This document shows, in pieces, positions 7,815-16,362 of a stretch of 34,301 nt of DNA (positions within the stretch are counted from its first letter, which is position 1; every line of letters starts with the position of its first letter). Under the pieces are notes generated by a model, which worked only from the letters and a program-made list of their open reading frames with translations, was not told the origin of the DNA and did not search any database. The stretch spans positions 1 to 34,301 of the forward strand of contig DATFLY010000009.1 of assembly GCA_035267185.1 (NCBI GenBank), read 5' to 3'. The stretch is from JAUIBE01 sp035267185 (GTDB lineage Bacteria; Pseudomonadota; Gammaproteobacteria; Xanthomonadales; SZUA-36). The translations under genes were made by a program, and so were the position numbers.

Positions 7815-8141
7815 TCAGATGACTTCGTCCACAAATGCTTTTAGCTGCCCCTTGGTCATGGCCCCAACTTTGGTGGCCTGAACCTTACCATCACGGAAAA
7901 TCATCAGTGTTGGAATCCCGCGAATGCTGTACTGCTGCGGTGTCATATTGTTGCTGTCGATGTCGAGCTTGGCCACTTTCAACTTCTCGCCATACTCTTC
8001 TGCGATCTCTTCGATAATGGGTGCAATCATCTTGCAAGGTCCGCACCATTCAGCCCAATAATCGACCAGAACCGGGCCTTCTGCTCCCAGAACTTCATTT
8101 TCAAAGTCACCATCGGTGACATGATGAATTGTGTTACTCAC
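7815..8141 (-). CDS. trxA: thioredoxin 1
   Basis: 108 residues, the standard thioredoxin length. The redox site WCGPC is at 32-36 (Cys33, Cys36), inside DYWAEWCGPCKMIAP, and the cis-proline loop GIPTLMIF is present. It reduces protein disulfides in the cytoplasm with electrons from thioredoxin reductase. The gene lies upstream of rho and divergent from rhlB, exactly the E. coli order. Start at the ATG 8139-8141 gives the expected N-terminus with no signal peptide. Confidence 0.97.
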   Translation of the reverse strand: MSNTIHHVTDGDFENEVLGAEGPVLVDYWAEWCGPCKMIAPIIEEIAEEYGEKLKVAKLDIDSNNMTPQQYSIRGIPTLMIFRDGKVQATKVGAMTKGQLKAFVDEVI

Positions 8142-8379
8142 TCAATTTCTCCAGGTTCGGCGCAACCGTTCGCTGGTATGGGAATGGAAGCACAGTTAAT
8201 ATACACGTCTAACGACCGGAAAGCTGAATCGGTCCATTGATCAGGACCGGGTCAGAACCCCGCATTGACAGGGCCTATTTTTCAACAGAACCGCAAAACG
8301 ATTTCAAGGCGACGGGTAAGGTTTTCAAGTCCCCAAGCCAAATTTTCTGATTGATCTTAATTGGCCGAGTACCCGTATT
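8142..8379. promoter_or_regulatory. Divergent intergenic region trxA / rhlB
   Basis: 238 bases between divergent genes. A TTGACA at 8265-8270 is a perfect sigma-70 -35 hexamer on the plus strand, but no good -10 box follows at 16-18 bases. TATATT (read on the minus strand near 8199-8204) could serve as -10 for trxA. Neither promoter is certain. No terminator or small gene is visible. Confidence 0.35.
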
Positions 8380-9738
8380 ATGCCCGAACAAAAAACAGCC
8401 GGCGCGCTGAGTGACATTTCTTTTAACAGCCTGGACCTGCTGCCGCCGGTCAGAAAGGGGATTGAAGACGCTGGCTTCAGCCATTGCACACCCATTCAGG
8501 CATTGACATTACCGGTAGCGCTGGGCGGGCGGGATGTCGCGGGCCAGGCACAGACAGGCACCGGTAAAACGGCAGCATTCCTGCTGGCCATTTTGCAGCG
8601 CCTTGTCAAAGACGACAAAAACTCGCAGGCCAATGGCCAGCCACGCTCCCTTATATTGGCTCCCACACGTGAGCTGGCCATCCAGATTCACAAGGATGCC
8701 CTGCTGCTGGGTAAACACTGTGGCCTGAAGCTTGGGCTGGCTTACGGCGGTATCGACTACGAAAAACAAAGGAAAACCCTTCAGGATGGTGTGGATATTC
8801 TGATCGGCACTCCGGGTCGTTTGATCGACTATTTCAAGCAGGGCGTATTTAATCTCAAGCATATCGAAGTCATGGTGCTCGATGAGGCAGACCGAATGTT
8901 TGACCTGGGTTTCATCAAGGACATTCGTTACCTGCTCAGGCGTTTGCCATCAAGAGAAAATCGACAATGCCTGATGTTTTCTGCCACGCTTTCGCATCGG
9001 GTTCTCGAGCTTGCTTACGAGCACATGAATGAACCCGAGTTGCTCAAAGTCGAGGACAAGCGCGTCACGGCTGAGCATGTTGACCAGTCCGTTTATTACC
9101 CGGCCAACGAGGACAAATTGCAGCTGCTGGTGCAGCTGTTACGCGAAATTGAGGACGGGCGAGTCATGATTTTTGCGAACACACGCGATGCCACAGACAA
9201 GGTTAATCGAACACTGAATGCCAATGAATTGCATGCAGCGGGGCTGTCAGGCCGGGTTCCACAGAACAAGCGCCAGAGCTTGTTAAAGCGATTTCATGAT
9301 GGCGAGATTCCATTCCTGGTGGCAACAGATGTGGCGGCACGCGGATTGCATATTCCGGATGTCACCCACGTGTTCAATTACGATCTGCCGCAGGATGCCC
9401 CTGACTATGTACACCGAATCGGGCGCACAGCGCGTCTCGGTGCCAAGGGCAAAGCAATCAGTTTTGCGTGCGAAAATTACGCATTCCATCTTCCGGAGAT
9501 CGAGGAATTTATTGGTTACTCGATTCCGGTCGAGCAGGAAGAAGGCACACTGCCCGACATCACGGTGCCACCGCGTCCACCCAGGCGACCGCGAGGTGGC
9601 CGACCGCATGGCCGGGGTGGGGGTAAGAACCACAAACGGAGTGGAAAGCCGAACCATCGCCAACGCCGACATGGCAGTGGGAAAGGCCAAAGTGGTGGCC
9701 AAAGTGGTGGTAAGAGTGGTGGCAACACGAAAAGCTGA
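8380..9738 (+). CDS. rhlB: DEAD-box RNA helicase RhlB
   Basis: ATP-dependent RNA helicase, in E. coli a partner of RNase E in the degradosome. Of 452 residues, the Q-motif CTPIQ (36-40), motif I AQTGTGKT (57-64), PTRELA, TPGR, DEAD (168-171), SAT, and HRIGRT (345-350) are all in order. The tail after about residue 396 is basic and rich in Pro, Gly, Arg and His, typical of the unstructured RNA-binding end of this group. The name rests on the N-terminal sequence (NSLDLLPPVRKGIEDAGFSHCTPIQALTLP-like start; only RhlB begins so) and on divergence from trxA-rho, as in E. coli. ftsE starts 16 bases after the stop. RhlE or SrmB are less likely. Confidence 0.92.
   Translation: MPEQKTAGALSDISFNSLDLLPPVRKGIEDAGFSHCTPIQALTLPVALGGRDVAGQAQTGTGKTAAFLLAILQRLVKDDKNSQANGQPRSLILAPTRELAIQIHKDALLLGKHCGLKLGLAYGGIDYEKQRKTLQDGVDILIGTPGRLIDYFKQGVFNLKHIEVMVLDEADRMFDLGFIKDIRYLLRRLPSRENRQCLMFSATLSHRVLELAYEHMNEPELLKVEDKRVTAEHVDQSVYYPANEDKLQLLVQLLREIEDGRVMIFANTRDATDKVNRTLNANELHAAGLSGRVPQNKRQSLLKRFHDGEIPFLVATDVAARGLHIPDVTHVFNYDLPQDAPDYVHRIGRTARLGAKGKAISFACENYAFHLPEIEEFIGYSIPVEQEEGTLPDITVPPRPPRRPRGGRPHGRGGGKNHKRSGKPNHRQRRHGSGKGQSGGQSGGKSGGNTKS
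9685..9720 (+). repeat. Three 12-base units in the rhlB tail
   Basis: GGCCAAAGTGGT occurs twice in tandem (9685-9696, 9697-9708), followed by a third diverged unit GGTAAGAGTGGT (9709-9720). It encodes GQSGGQSGGKSG at the very end of RhlB. The units keep frame, so slippage would change the tail length by four residues without breaking the protein. Confidence 0.8.
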
Positions 9739-9754
9739 GTGATTTGATGCTCGG

Positions 9755-10456
9755 ATGATCACATTCGAAAATGTCACAAAACGTTATCCCGGTGGCCTGA
9801 AAGCCCTTCAGGAGGTCAGCTTTGAGCTCGTCGCCGGGGAAATGGCTTTTTTGACCGGCCATTCCGGTGCGGGCAAGAGCACCCTGATGCGCCTGATCCT
9901 GATGCTGGACAACGCCACTCGTGGCCAGGTGCTGGTCAATGGCAAAAACCTGACGAAGATGTCCCGCTCTGCGGCACCAGGGGTTCGCCAGGGCATTGGC
10001 ATGATCTTCCAGGATCACAAGCTCCTCAGGGACAAGACGATTTTCGATAATGTCGCACTGCCCCTGATGATCGCCGGAATTCGGTACAACGACATTCGGA
10101 AACGAGTCCGTGCGGCATTGGATAAAGTAGGGCTCCTTCATCGTGAACGTGCCTGGCCCCTGGCATTGTCAGGAGGAGAGCAGCAACGTGTTGGCATAGC
10201 ACGCGCCATTGTTGGAATGCCGCCCATCCTGCTGGCCGATGAACCCACGGGAAACCTTGATCCTGAACTGTCCCGTGATCTTTTGAATTTGTTTCGCCAG
10301 CTCAATGCCCAGGGTGTCACCGTTCTGATCGCCAGCCATGATCTTGCCCTGATTCGGGAAATGGGTCAGCGGGTTCTGGTCCTTTCCAAAGGACAACTGA
10401 TCGACGATATTCCGGCGGGCATCACAGGTTCAGGTCAGAGGCCTCGGGTGGGATGA
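9755..10456 (+). CDS. ftsE: cell division ATP-binding protein FtsE
   Basis: ABC-type ATPase that works with FtsX at the division septum, where the pair controls peptidoglycan hydrolases through EnvC. The 233 residues contain Walker A GHSGAGKS at 35-42, the ABC signature LSGGEQQR at 138-145 and Walker B with ADEPTGNLD at 161-169. The TSFDNVALPL-like region and Q-loop FQDHKLL are as in FtsE. The stop overlaps the ftsX start by four bases (ATGA at 10453-10456), so the two are translationally coupled. Its partner envC is also in this window at the far end. ftsY, usually just upstream, is replaced by rhlB here. Confidence 0.96.
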   Translation: MITFENVTKRYPGGLKALQEVSFELVAGEMAFLTGHSGAGKSTLMRLILMLDNATRGQVLVNGKNLTKMSRSAAPGVRQGIGMIFQDHKLLRDKTIFDNVALPLMIAGIRYNDIRKRVRAALDKVGLLHRERAWPLALSGGEQQRVGIARAIVGMPPILLADEPTGNLDPELSRDLLNLFRQLNAQGVTVLIASHDLALIREMGQRVLVLSKGQLIDDIPAGITGSGQRPRVG

Positions 10457-11409
10457 GCAAGCGAGCCTTGAGACGAAAAGCCAGGTCCTGGGGCAGACGC
10501 CAGCTCTACAGTCTGTTTTCCAGCATTGGCACGCTGGTCAGCCATAAACTTGCCACGCTCATGACCTTGTTGGTGCTTGGAATTGCAATGGCCCTTCCCC
10601 TGGGCCTGTTCGTGGTCGTTGAAAACCTTCGCTCAATCGACCTTCAACAAAGTGAATGGGGATCAGTCACGGTCTTCTTTGATGCTTCAGTTGACTCAGA
10701 ATCTGCGGCTGAAACAGCTCACGCAATCGAACAGAGAAATGCAGAAGTTCGTTTGGTTTCACCCGAGGAGGGCATGGCCGAATTCAGCGCCAGCTCCGGA
10801 TTCAGCAGCGCTGCAGACCTGTTTGATGAAAATCCGTTGCCCTGGGTCGCAATACTGACACCTGGGGCAGAAAATGAACAGCCCCTGGAAGCCTGGGTCA
10901 GTGAGTGGCAGGCCTGGCTTGAACAGCGCGAGGGCGTAGACCTGGTGCAGGTGGATCACAAGTGGTTGCAGCGCCTGGCCGGACTTCTGGCGTTGGGTCG
11001 TGGTCTGATGACTGTGCTTACGGTTCTTTTTTCACTGGCGGTGGTGGTGGTGGTGGCCAATACCATTCGTCTGGACGTTGCGAGCCGGTCAGAAGAGATT
11101 GAAGTGATGAGCATGGTCGGTGCAAACAACGGATTTATCCGTCAACCCTTCCTGTACTCGGGTTTCTGGTACGGAATGCTGGGTGCTTTGCTGGCGCTGG
11201 TTTTGATGCTGGCGGCGATTTTCTACCTTCAATCACCCCTTGAACAGTTGCTGGAAGCTTATGGCAGCCAGTATCTTCTTAAAGGCCTGGGGGTGCAACG
11301 CAGCCTGCTTGTGCTGCTTTCCGGGGGCTTTCTGGGGCTTTGTGGCGCATTCCTGTCAGTGCAAAGACACCTGCGATTACTGGCCCAGGGACACGGTATC
11401 GGGCTTTAA
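10453..11409 (+). CDS. ftsX: cell division permease-like protein FtsX
   Basis: 318-residue inner-membrane partner of FtsE. The pattern is the FtsX one: a basic cytoplasmic N-terminus, a membrane segment near 37-57, a periplasmic domain of about 110 residues (the part that in E. coli contacts EnvC), and three further segments near 172-196, 228-250 and 283-302. The motifs LDVASRSEEIEVMSMVGA and FIRQPFLYSGFWYG are strongly conserved in FtsX. The start overlaps the ftsE stop. No signs of damage. Confidence 0.95.
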   Translation: MSKRALRRKARSWGRRQLYSLFSSIGTLVSHKLATLMTLLVLGIAMALPLGLFVVVENLRSIDLQQSEWGSVTVFFDASVDSESAAETAHAIEQRNAEVRLVSPEEGMAEFSASSGFSSAADLFDENPLPWVAILTPGAENEQPLEAWVSEWQAWLEQREGVDLVQVDHKWLQRLAGLLALGRGLMTVLTVLFSLAVVVVVANTIRLDVASRSEEIEVMSMVGANNGFIRQPFLYSGFWYGMLGALLALVLMLAAIFYLQSPLEQLLEAYGSQYLLKGLGVQRSLLVLLSGGFLGLCGAFLSVQRHLRLLAQGHGIGL

Positions 11410-11566
11410 TCGCCTGGTCGTCCGAATATTCACCTTATTTTCACTCAAATTCAGTCAGAATTCGTGAACCGCGAGGCATGTCCGTTGTCCAATTTTCTCA
11501 ACGGGCCGAAGTTGGCCCCGGGGACGTTAGTCGTGATAAAATAATCGGCTGACCCAGGAGGATTTA
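11410..11566 (+). promoter_or_regulatory. rpoH upstream region
   Basis: 157 bases between ftsX and rpoH. A possible sigma-70 promoter pairs TTGGCC with TAAAAT (11537-11542; five of six to consensus), though the 19-base spacing is long. A strong Shine-Dalgarno AGGAGG at 11556-11561 lies five bases before the ATG. Whether the message folds into a heat-sensitive structure, as in E. coli rpoH, cannot be judged by eye. Confidence 0.4.
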
Positions 11567-12427
11567 ATGAGCAAAGAACTGGTTCCAAGTCACTTACTTG
11601 TTCCCGCAGGTACGGGCAGCCTTGACGCATACATCGCCGAGGTAAATAAAATCCCTGTACTGACGCTGGAAGAAGAGCAGGCATATGCAAGAGCCTTCGC
11701 CAACGACGGCGACATTGAGTCGGCTCGGCGAATGGTTCTGGCGCACCTGCGATTTGTTGTACATGTCGCAAAAGGATATACCGGATACGGCCTGGCGCTT
11801 GGTGATCTTGTCCAGGAGGGCAACATTGGTCTCATGAAAGCGGTCAAGCGCTTTGATCCTGACCATGGTGTTCGTTTGGTTTCATTCGCAGTGCACTGGA
11901 TTCGCGCCGAAATGCATGAATTCATCCTTCGCAACTGGAGAATCGTCAAAGTCGCCACCACCAAGGCACAGCGCAAGCTGTTTTTTAACCTTCGCAAATC
12001 CAAGAAGCGCCTGGGATGGCTCAGCTATGACGAGGTTCAGACGGTTGCCAAGGACCTTGGCGTGAAGCCCGAGGTGGTGCTCGAAATGGAATCGCGTTTG
12101 TCCGGCCAGGATGTGGGCTTCGATCTGCCCAATAACGCTGACGACGAATCACCCTATGTTGCGCCAGTGGCTTTCCTCGAGACTCACACGGATGATCCTG
12201 AGGACACAGCCTCGGCTGATGATCTGGAAACCCACAACAACACCTTGTTGTACAGGGGACTGGATGAACTGGACGAGCGTAGCCAGGACATCATTCGCAG
12301 CCGCTGGTTGCAGGACAAAAAGATCACCCTGCAGACCCTGGCCGATCAGTACGGCGTATCAGCCGAACGTATCCGCCAGCTGGAAGCGAATGCTCTGCGC
12401 AAGATGCGGGCTTCAATCACGGCCTGA
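11567..12427 (+). CDS. rpoH: heat-shock sigma factor RpoH (sigma-32)
   Basis: Directs RNA polymerase to heat-shock promoters. The 286 residues match the family length. The RpoH box QRKLFFNLR at 135-143, unique to this sigma subgroup and involved in control of its stability, is intact. Region 2 shows LVQEGNIGLMKAVKRFDPDHGVRLVSFAVHWIRAEMHE, split here as LVQEGNIGLM (81-90), KAVKRFDPDH and FAVHWIRAEM, and region 4 ends with YGVSAERIRQLEANALRKMR. It follows ftsEX, as in E. coli and many relatives, and a strong terminator follows it. Confidence 0.97.
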   Translation: MSKELVPSHLLVPAGTGSLDAYIAEVNKIPVLTLEEEQAYARAFANDGDIESARRMVLAHLRFVVHVAKGYTGYGLALGDLVQEGNIGLMKAVKRFDPDHGVRLVSFAVHWIRAEMHEFILRNWRIVKVATTKAQRKLFFNLRKSKKRLGWLSYDEVQTVAKDLGVKPEVVLEMESRLSGQDVGFDLPNNADDESPYVAPVAFLETHTDDPEDTASADDLETHNNTLLYRGLDELDERSQDIIRSRWLQDKKITLQTLADQYGVSAERIRQLEANALRKMRASITA

Positions 12428-12452
12428 TCTTAAGAAACATTCTGAAATATCG

Positions 12453-12482
12453 AAACGGCCTCCGATTGGAGGCCGTTTTTTT
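12453..12482 (+). terminator. Rho-independent terminator after rpoH
   Basis: AAACGGCCTCC (12453-12463) pairs perfectly with GGAGGCCGTTT (12468-12478) around the loop GATT, and the T-run continues to 12482. It begins 26 bases after the rpoH stop. On the other strand the hairpin lacks a proper T-run, so for convergent gcvP it would be weaker. Confidence 0.95.
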
Positions 12483-12505
12483 GTGGGCATATTTAGCTGG
12501 TCCGC

Positions 12506-15424
12506 TTAATCAGTATCGATCCAGGCATCCATAGGCGGGCAGCTGCATACCAGGTGGCGGTCGCCATAAACATTGTCGATGCGACTCACGGGTGCCCAGA
12601 ACTTGCGCAAACGCAGGCCCGGAACAGGGTAGGCGGCTTGCTCACGACTGTATGGATGATCCCAGCTGCCGGCAAGGTCCTCAGCAGTGTGGGGGGCATT
12701 CTTCAGCGGATTGTTCTCTGCATCCCAGTCGCCTTTTTCAACCTTTCTGATTTCTTCCCGAATCGACAGCATGGCCTCGCAGAAGCGATCCATTTCCGCC
12801 AGGGACTCGCTCTCGGTCGGTTCGATCATCAGCGTGCCGGGAACCGGAAAAGACATTGTGGGGGAGTGGAATCCATAATCGATCAGTCGCTTGGCGACGT
12901 CTTCTTCGCTGATTCCGTACTGTTCCTTGTACCCGCGTATATCGATGATGCATTCGTGCGCTACCCTGCCATTTCGTCCCGTATAGAGCACATCAAAGTT
13001 TCCTTTCAAACGCTGAGCGATGTAATTGGCATTGAGGATGGCAACCTGCGTGGCTTTTTTCATTCCATCCCGACCCATCATGGCGACATACATCCATGAG
13101 ATCGGGAGGATTCCGGCGCTGCCCCAGGGTGCAGCGGCGACCGGCGGATTATTGCCTGCAGGCGTTTCCACAATGCCATGTCCGGGCAGGAACGGTTCAA
13201 GGTGCTTGCCCACACAGATGGGTCCGACACCCGGACCACCACCACCGTGTGGAATGCAAAAGGTCTTGTGAAGATTGAGATGCGATACGTCCGAGCCAAA
13301 TTTTCCGGGTGCCGCGCAACCCATCAGCGCATTGAGATTGGCGCCATCCATGTAAACCTGCCCGCCATGCTGGTGGACGATATCGCAAATTTCACGTACC
13401 CGATCCTCGAATACACCATGGGTGGAAGGGTAGGTGATCATCAGCGCAGACAGTGTTTCACTGTGGGCTTCTGCCTTGGCGCGCAGGTCATCAACATCGA
13501 CATTACCGTTGTCATCGCACGCCACCACCACGATATTCATGCCTGCAAGCGCTGCGCTGGCCGGATTGGTGCCATGGGCTGATGAAGGGATCAGGCAGAT
13601 ATTGCGATCTGCATCTCCACGTGATTCGTGCCATAGCCTGATGGCCAGCAGACCGGCATATTCACCCTGCGAACCTGCATTGGGCTGAAGGGAGACTGCA
13701 TCGTACCCTGTGCAGGACGCCAGCATTTCTTCAAGCTCCCTGAACAGTTTCCTGTACCCGTCAGTCTGCTTTGCAGGAGCAAATGGATGAATGTCACTAA
13801 AGCCCGGCCACGTGATCGGCATCATCTCACTGGTTGCGTTGAGCTTCATGGTGCATGAACCAAGCGAGATCATCGCGTGGGTCAGTGACAGATCCTTGTT
13901 TTCCAGGTGTTTGAGGTATCGAAGCATTTCTGTTTCGGAATGAAACCGGTTAAATACCTCATGGTCCAGAAAAGCGCTGGTTCTCTTGCTGGCTTCGGGA
14001 ATGCTGCTCCAGTCTTCAGGCAATTCACGATCAATTTCGATGAAACTCAAACCGTGCTTTTTGCCTGCAAAAGCCTTCCAAAGCGCTTTGACATGTTTGC
14101 GACTGGTTTTTTCATTAAAACTGACACCGACGTGGTTTTCGTTTATTCGACGCAGGTTAATACCAGATTTTGCAGCGCGCTTGATGACGCGTTTGGCGTC
14201 CTCGGAACTCAGCTCAAAACACAAGGTGTCAAACCAGGCGTCGTGTAAAGGTGAAATACCCAGCGACCGTAATCCATTAACGAAAATTCCGCTGAGTCTC
14301 TGAATCCGGCGGGCAATGCCTGCCAGGCCGGATGGTCCGTGCCATGCTGCATAAAAGCCTGCCATGACGGCCAGCAGCGCTTGTGCAGTGCAAATGTTAC
14401 TGGTGGCCTTGTCACGACGAATATGCTGCTCACGGGTCTGCAGGGCCATTCTGAACGCCGGTCGGCCGGCACTGTCCTGGGAAACGCCAATGATTCGTCC
14501 CGGGATCGCGCGCTTGTTGGCATCGTGGGTCGCCAGAAAAGCTGCGTGGGGCCCGCCAAAAGCCATCGGGACGCCAAAGCGCTGCGAGTTACCCACCACC
14601 ACGTCTGCCCCGAACTCACCCGGTGGCCTGAGCATCACGAGACTCAGCAAATCCACTGCGACAGCAACCATGGCGCCGTTGGCGTGCGCGGTTTCAGTCA
14701 AACCGGCGTAATCAACCACTTCCCCGGTCTCGCCGGGATATTGGAGCAGTACACCAAAGAATGGTTCTTCGCTGGCGACTTCGCTGTTTGCATCAGCAAC
14801 AACCACTTCGATTCCAAGATACCCGGCACGGGCACGAACCACGTCAATGGTTTGTGGCAAAACCGCCTTGTCGACCAGGAATCGATTACTCTTTGAATCC
14901 CGATTGACGCGTCGAAGCATGGTCATGGCCTCGGCCGCTGCCGTGGCCTCATCGAGCAGGCTGGCATTGGATATTTCCATGCCTGTCAGATCACAAACCA
15001 TCTGCTGGAAATTCATCAGGGCTTCCAGACGACCCTGCGAAATTTCAGCCTGGTAGGGTGTATAGGCCGTGTACCAGCCCGGATTCTCCAGCACGTTGCG
15101 AAGCACCACCAGTGGAACCGCTGTTTCGTGATAACCCATTCCGATCATGCTGTGCATCACGCGGTTCTTGCCCGCCATTTTTGACGCGCGCTTCAGTGTG
15201 TCATATTCATTTCGCGCTCGTGGCAAATCCAGCGGTGTGTCGTCCTGGATGGACTCCGGCAATGTGGATCGAATCAATTCTTCAAGGCTGCTCAGACCCA
15301 GTGTTTCCAGCATTTTTTGCAGGTCAGCTTCGCGAGGGCCGATATGGCGACCAACGAAGGATGCATGGTTTTCGAGTCTGGAAAAAGGGCTGTCTTGAAT
15401 GGGTTCAGGTCGATTGTGCTTCAT
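12506..15424 (-). CDS. gcvP: glycine dehydrogenase (decarboxylating), P protein
   Basis: PLP-dependent P protein of the glycine cleavage system: decarboxylates glycine and passes aminomethyl to the lipoyl group of GcvH. The 972-residue length is that of the single-chain (fused alpha-beta) form. Seen are the N-terminal FVGRHIGPREADLQKML, MIGMGYHETAVP, the mid-protein SLGSCTMKLNATSEM, and the cofactor site HLNLHKTFCIPHGGGGPG with Lys720. The C-terminus has CSCPPM. gcvT and gcvH are not in this window. The gene lies 41 bases downstream of cyoE on the same strand, so it may share the transcript of the haem A genes. No glycine riboswitch could fit in that short gap. Confidence 0.97.
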   Translation of the reverse strand: MKHNRPEPIQDSPFSRLENHASFVGRHIGPREADLQKMLETLGLSSLEELIRSTLPESIQDDTPLDLPRARNEYDTLKRASKMAGKNRVMHSMIGMGYHETAVPLVVLRNVLENPGWYTAYTPYQAEISQGRLEALMNFQQMVCDLTGMEISNASLLDEATAAAEAMTMLRRVNRDSKSNRFLVDKAVLPQTIDVVRARAGYLGIEVVVADANSEVASEEPFFGVLLQYPGETGEVVDYAGLTETAHANGAMVAVAVDLLSLVMLRPPGEFGADVVVGNSQRFGVPMAFGGPHAAFLATHDANKRAIPGRIIGVSQDSAGRPAFRMALQTREQHIRRDKATSNICTAQALLAVMAGFYAAWHGPSGLAGIARRIQRLSGIFVNGLRSLGISPLHDAWFDTLCFELSSEDAKRVIKRAAKSGINLRRINENHVGVSFNEKTSRKHVKALWKAFAGKKHGLSFIEIDRELPEDWSSIPEASKRTSAFLDHEVFNRFHSETEMLRYLKHLENKDLSLTHAMISLGSCTMKLNATSEMMPITWPGFSDIHPFAPAKQTDGYRKLFRELEEMLASCTGYDAVSLQPNAGSQGEYAGLLAIRLWHESRGDADRNICLIPSSAHGTNPASAALAGMNIVVVACDDNGNVDVDDLRAKAEAHSETLSALMITYPSTHGVFEDRVREICDIVHQHGGQVYMDGANLNALMGCAAPGKFGSDVSHLNLHKTFCIPHGGGGPGVGPICVGKHLEPFLPGHGIVETPAGNNPPVAAAPWGSAGILPISWMYVAMMGRDGMKKATQVAILNANYIAQRLKGNFDVLYTGRNGRVAHECIIDIRGYKEQYGISEEDVAKRLIDYGFHSPTMSFPVPGTLMIEPTESESLAEMDRFCEAMLSIREEIRKVEKGDWDAENNPLKNAPHTAEDLAGSWDHPYSREQAAYPVPGLRLRKFWAPVSRIDNVYGDRHLVCSCPPMDAWIDTD

Positions 15425-15465
15425 TGTTGTGCTTTTTTAATATCCGCGCCGAGGTGGGTCCGGTT

Positions 15466-16362
15466 CTAATTGATGATCATCAAATAGTGGTCTGCAAGCA
15501 GAAAAACAAACAGAAACATCAGATAAATCACCGAATAGGAAAATGTATCCATTGGAAAGCGATCATCCCGGGCACGGAGCACCTTCCACGCGTACCAGAG
15601 AAAGCCAAGGTTAAGTATTGTGACGCCGGCCAGGTAGACCAGGCCACTCATCCCCGTGAGGTATGGCAACGTGGTCACGATCACCAACAGGATGGTGTAG
15701 AAGAAAATATGCCAGCGCGTAAATTGCAATCCATGTGTGACAGGCAGCATTGGAATATCCACGGCTGCATAGTCATCGCGACGGTGAATAGCCAACGCCC
15801 AGAAGTGAGGCGGCGTCCACACGAAAATAATCAGGAACAACAGCAGGGAATACGGATCGACCACGCCGGTCATCGCTGTCCAGCCCAGAACCGGCGGTGC
15901 TGCGCCGGCTGCACCGCCTATTACAATGTTCTGGGGGGTGGCTCGTTTGAGCCAGACCGTGTAGACAATGGCATAAGCAATCAGGGAAGCAAAAGTCAGG
16001 ATTGCCGTCAGCAGGTTCACGAATATGATCAGGATCAGCATCGACGACAGGCCAAGAAGGATGCTGAACACCAATACCTGGTTTCCACTGAGTTGACCGG
16101 TTGGCAATGGTCGATGACGCGTGCGAACCATCACCGCATCAATTCTGCGATCCAGAAGATGATTGACCGCCGCTGCCGAGGAGGCTGCAAGCCAAATGCC
16201 AAGAGAACCGGCAATGACTTTGTCCCAGGGCGGCGCGCCGGGCACAGCCAGGAACATTCCCACCACGGCTGTAAAGACAATAAGGGCAACCACTTTGGGC
16301 TTGCAGAGTTCAAAGTACTCTGCTGCCTTGCTTGATTGCGCCATGGCTGCGGTTTCAGCCAT
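15466..16362 (-). CDS. cyoE: protohaem IX farnesyltransferase (haem O synthase)
   Basis: Converts haem B to haem O by adding a farnesyl group; an inner-membrane UbiA-family prenyltransferase, also called CtaB. The 298 residues are highly hydrophobic with about nine membrane segments. The two prenyltransferase signatures are visible: DRRIDAVMVRTRHRPLPTG near 100 and the YAAVDIPMLPV segment near 200, with ELCKPKVV at the N-terminus. Its start overlaps the end of ctaA by eight bases; a later ATG (16344) is also possible. Next to ctaA it forms the haem A pathway for the oxidase encoded upstream. Confidence 0.95.
   Translation of the reverse strand: MAETAAMAQSSKAAEYFELCKPKVVALIVFTAVVGMFLAVPGAPPWDKVIAGSLGIWLAASSAAAVNHLLDRRIDAVMVRTRHRPLPTGQLSGNQVLVFSILLGLSSMLILIIFVNLLTAILTFASLIAYAIVYTVWLKRATPQNIVIGGAAGAAPPVLGWTAMTGVVDPYSLLLFLIIFVWTPPHFWALAIHRRDDYAAVDIPMLPVTHGLQFTRWHIFFYTILLVIVTTLPYLTGMSGLVYLAGVTILNLGFLWYAWKVLRARDDRFPMDTFSYSVIYLMFLFVFLLADHYLMIIN

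Noticed and set aside
8265..8270. Perfect TTGACA as a promoter for rhlB
   Set aside because: No acceptable -10 box lies 15-19 bases downstream, so a promoter cannot be claimed from the hexamer alone.
15058..16335. Long open frame (425 codons) on the plus strand opposite gcvP and cyoE
   Set aside because: It lies opposite well-supported genes. Its His/Gln/Arg/Asp-rich translation is what the antisense of a hydrophobic membrane protein gives.
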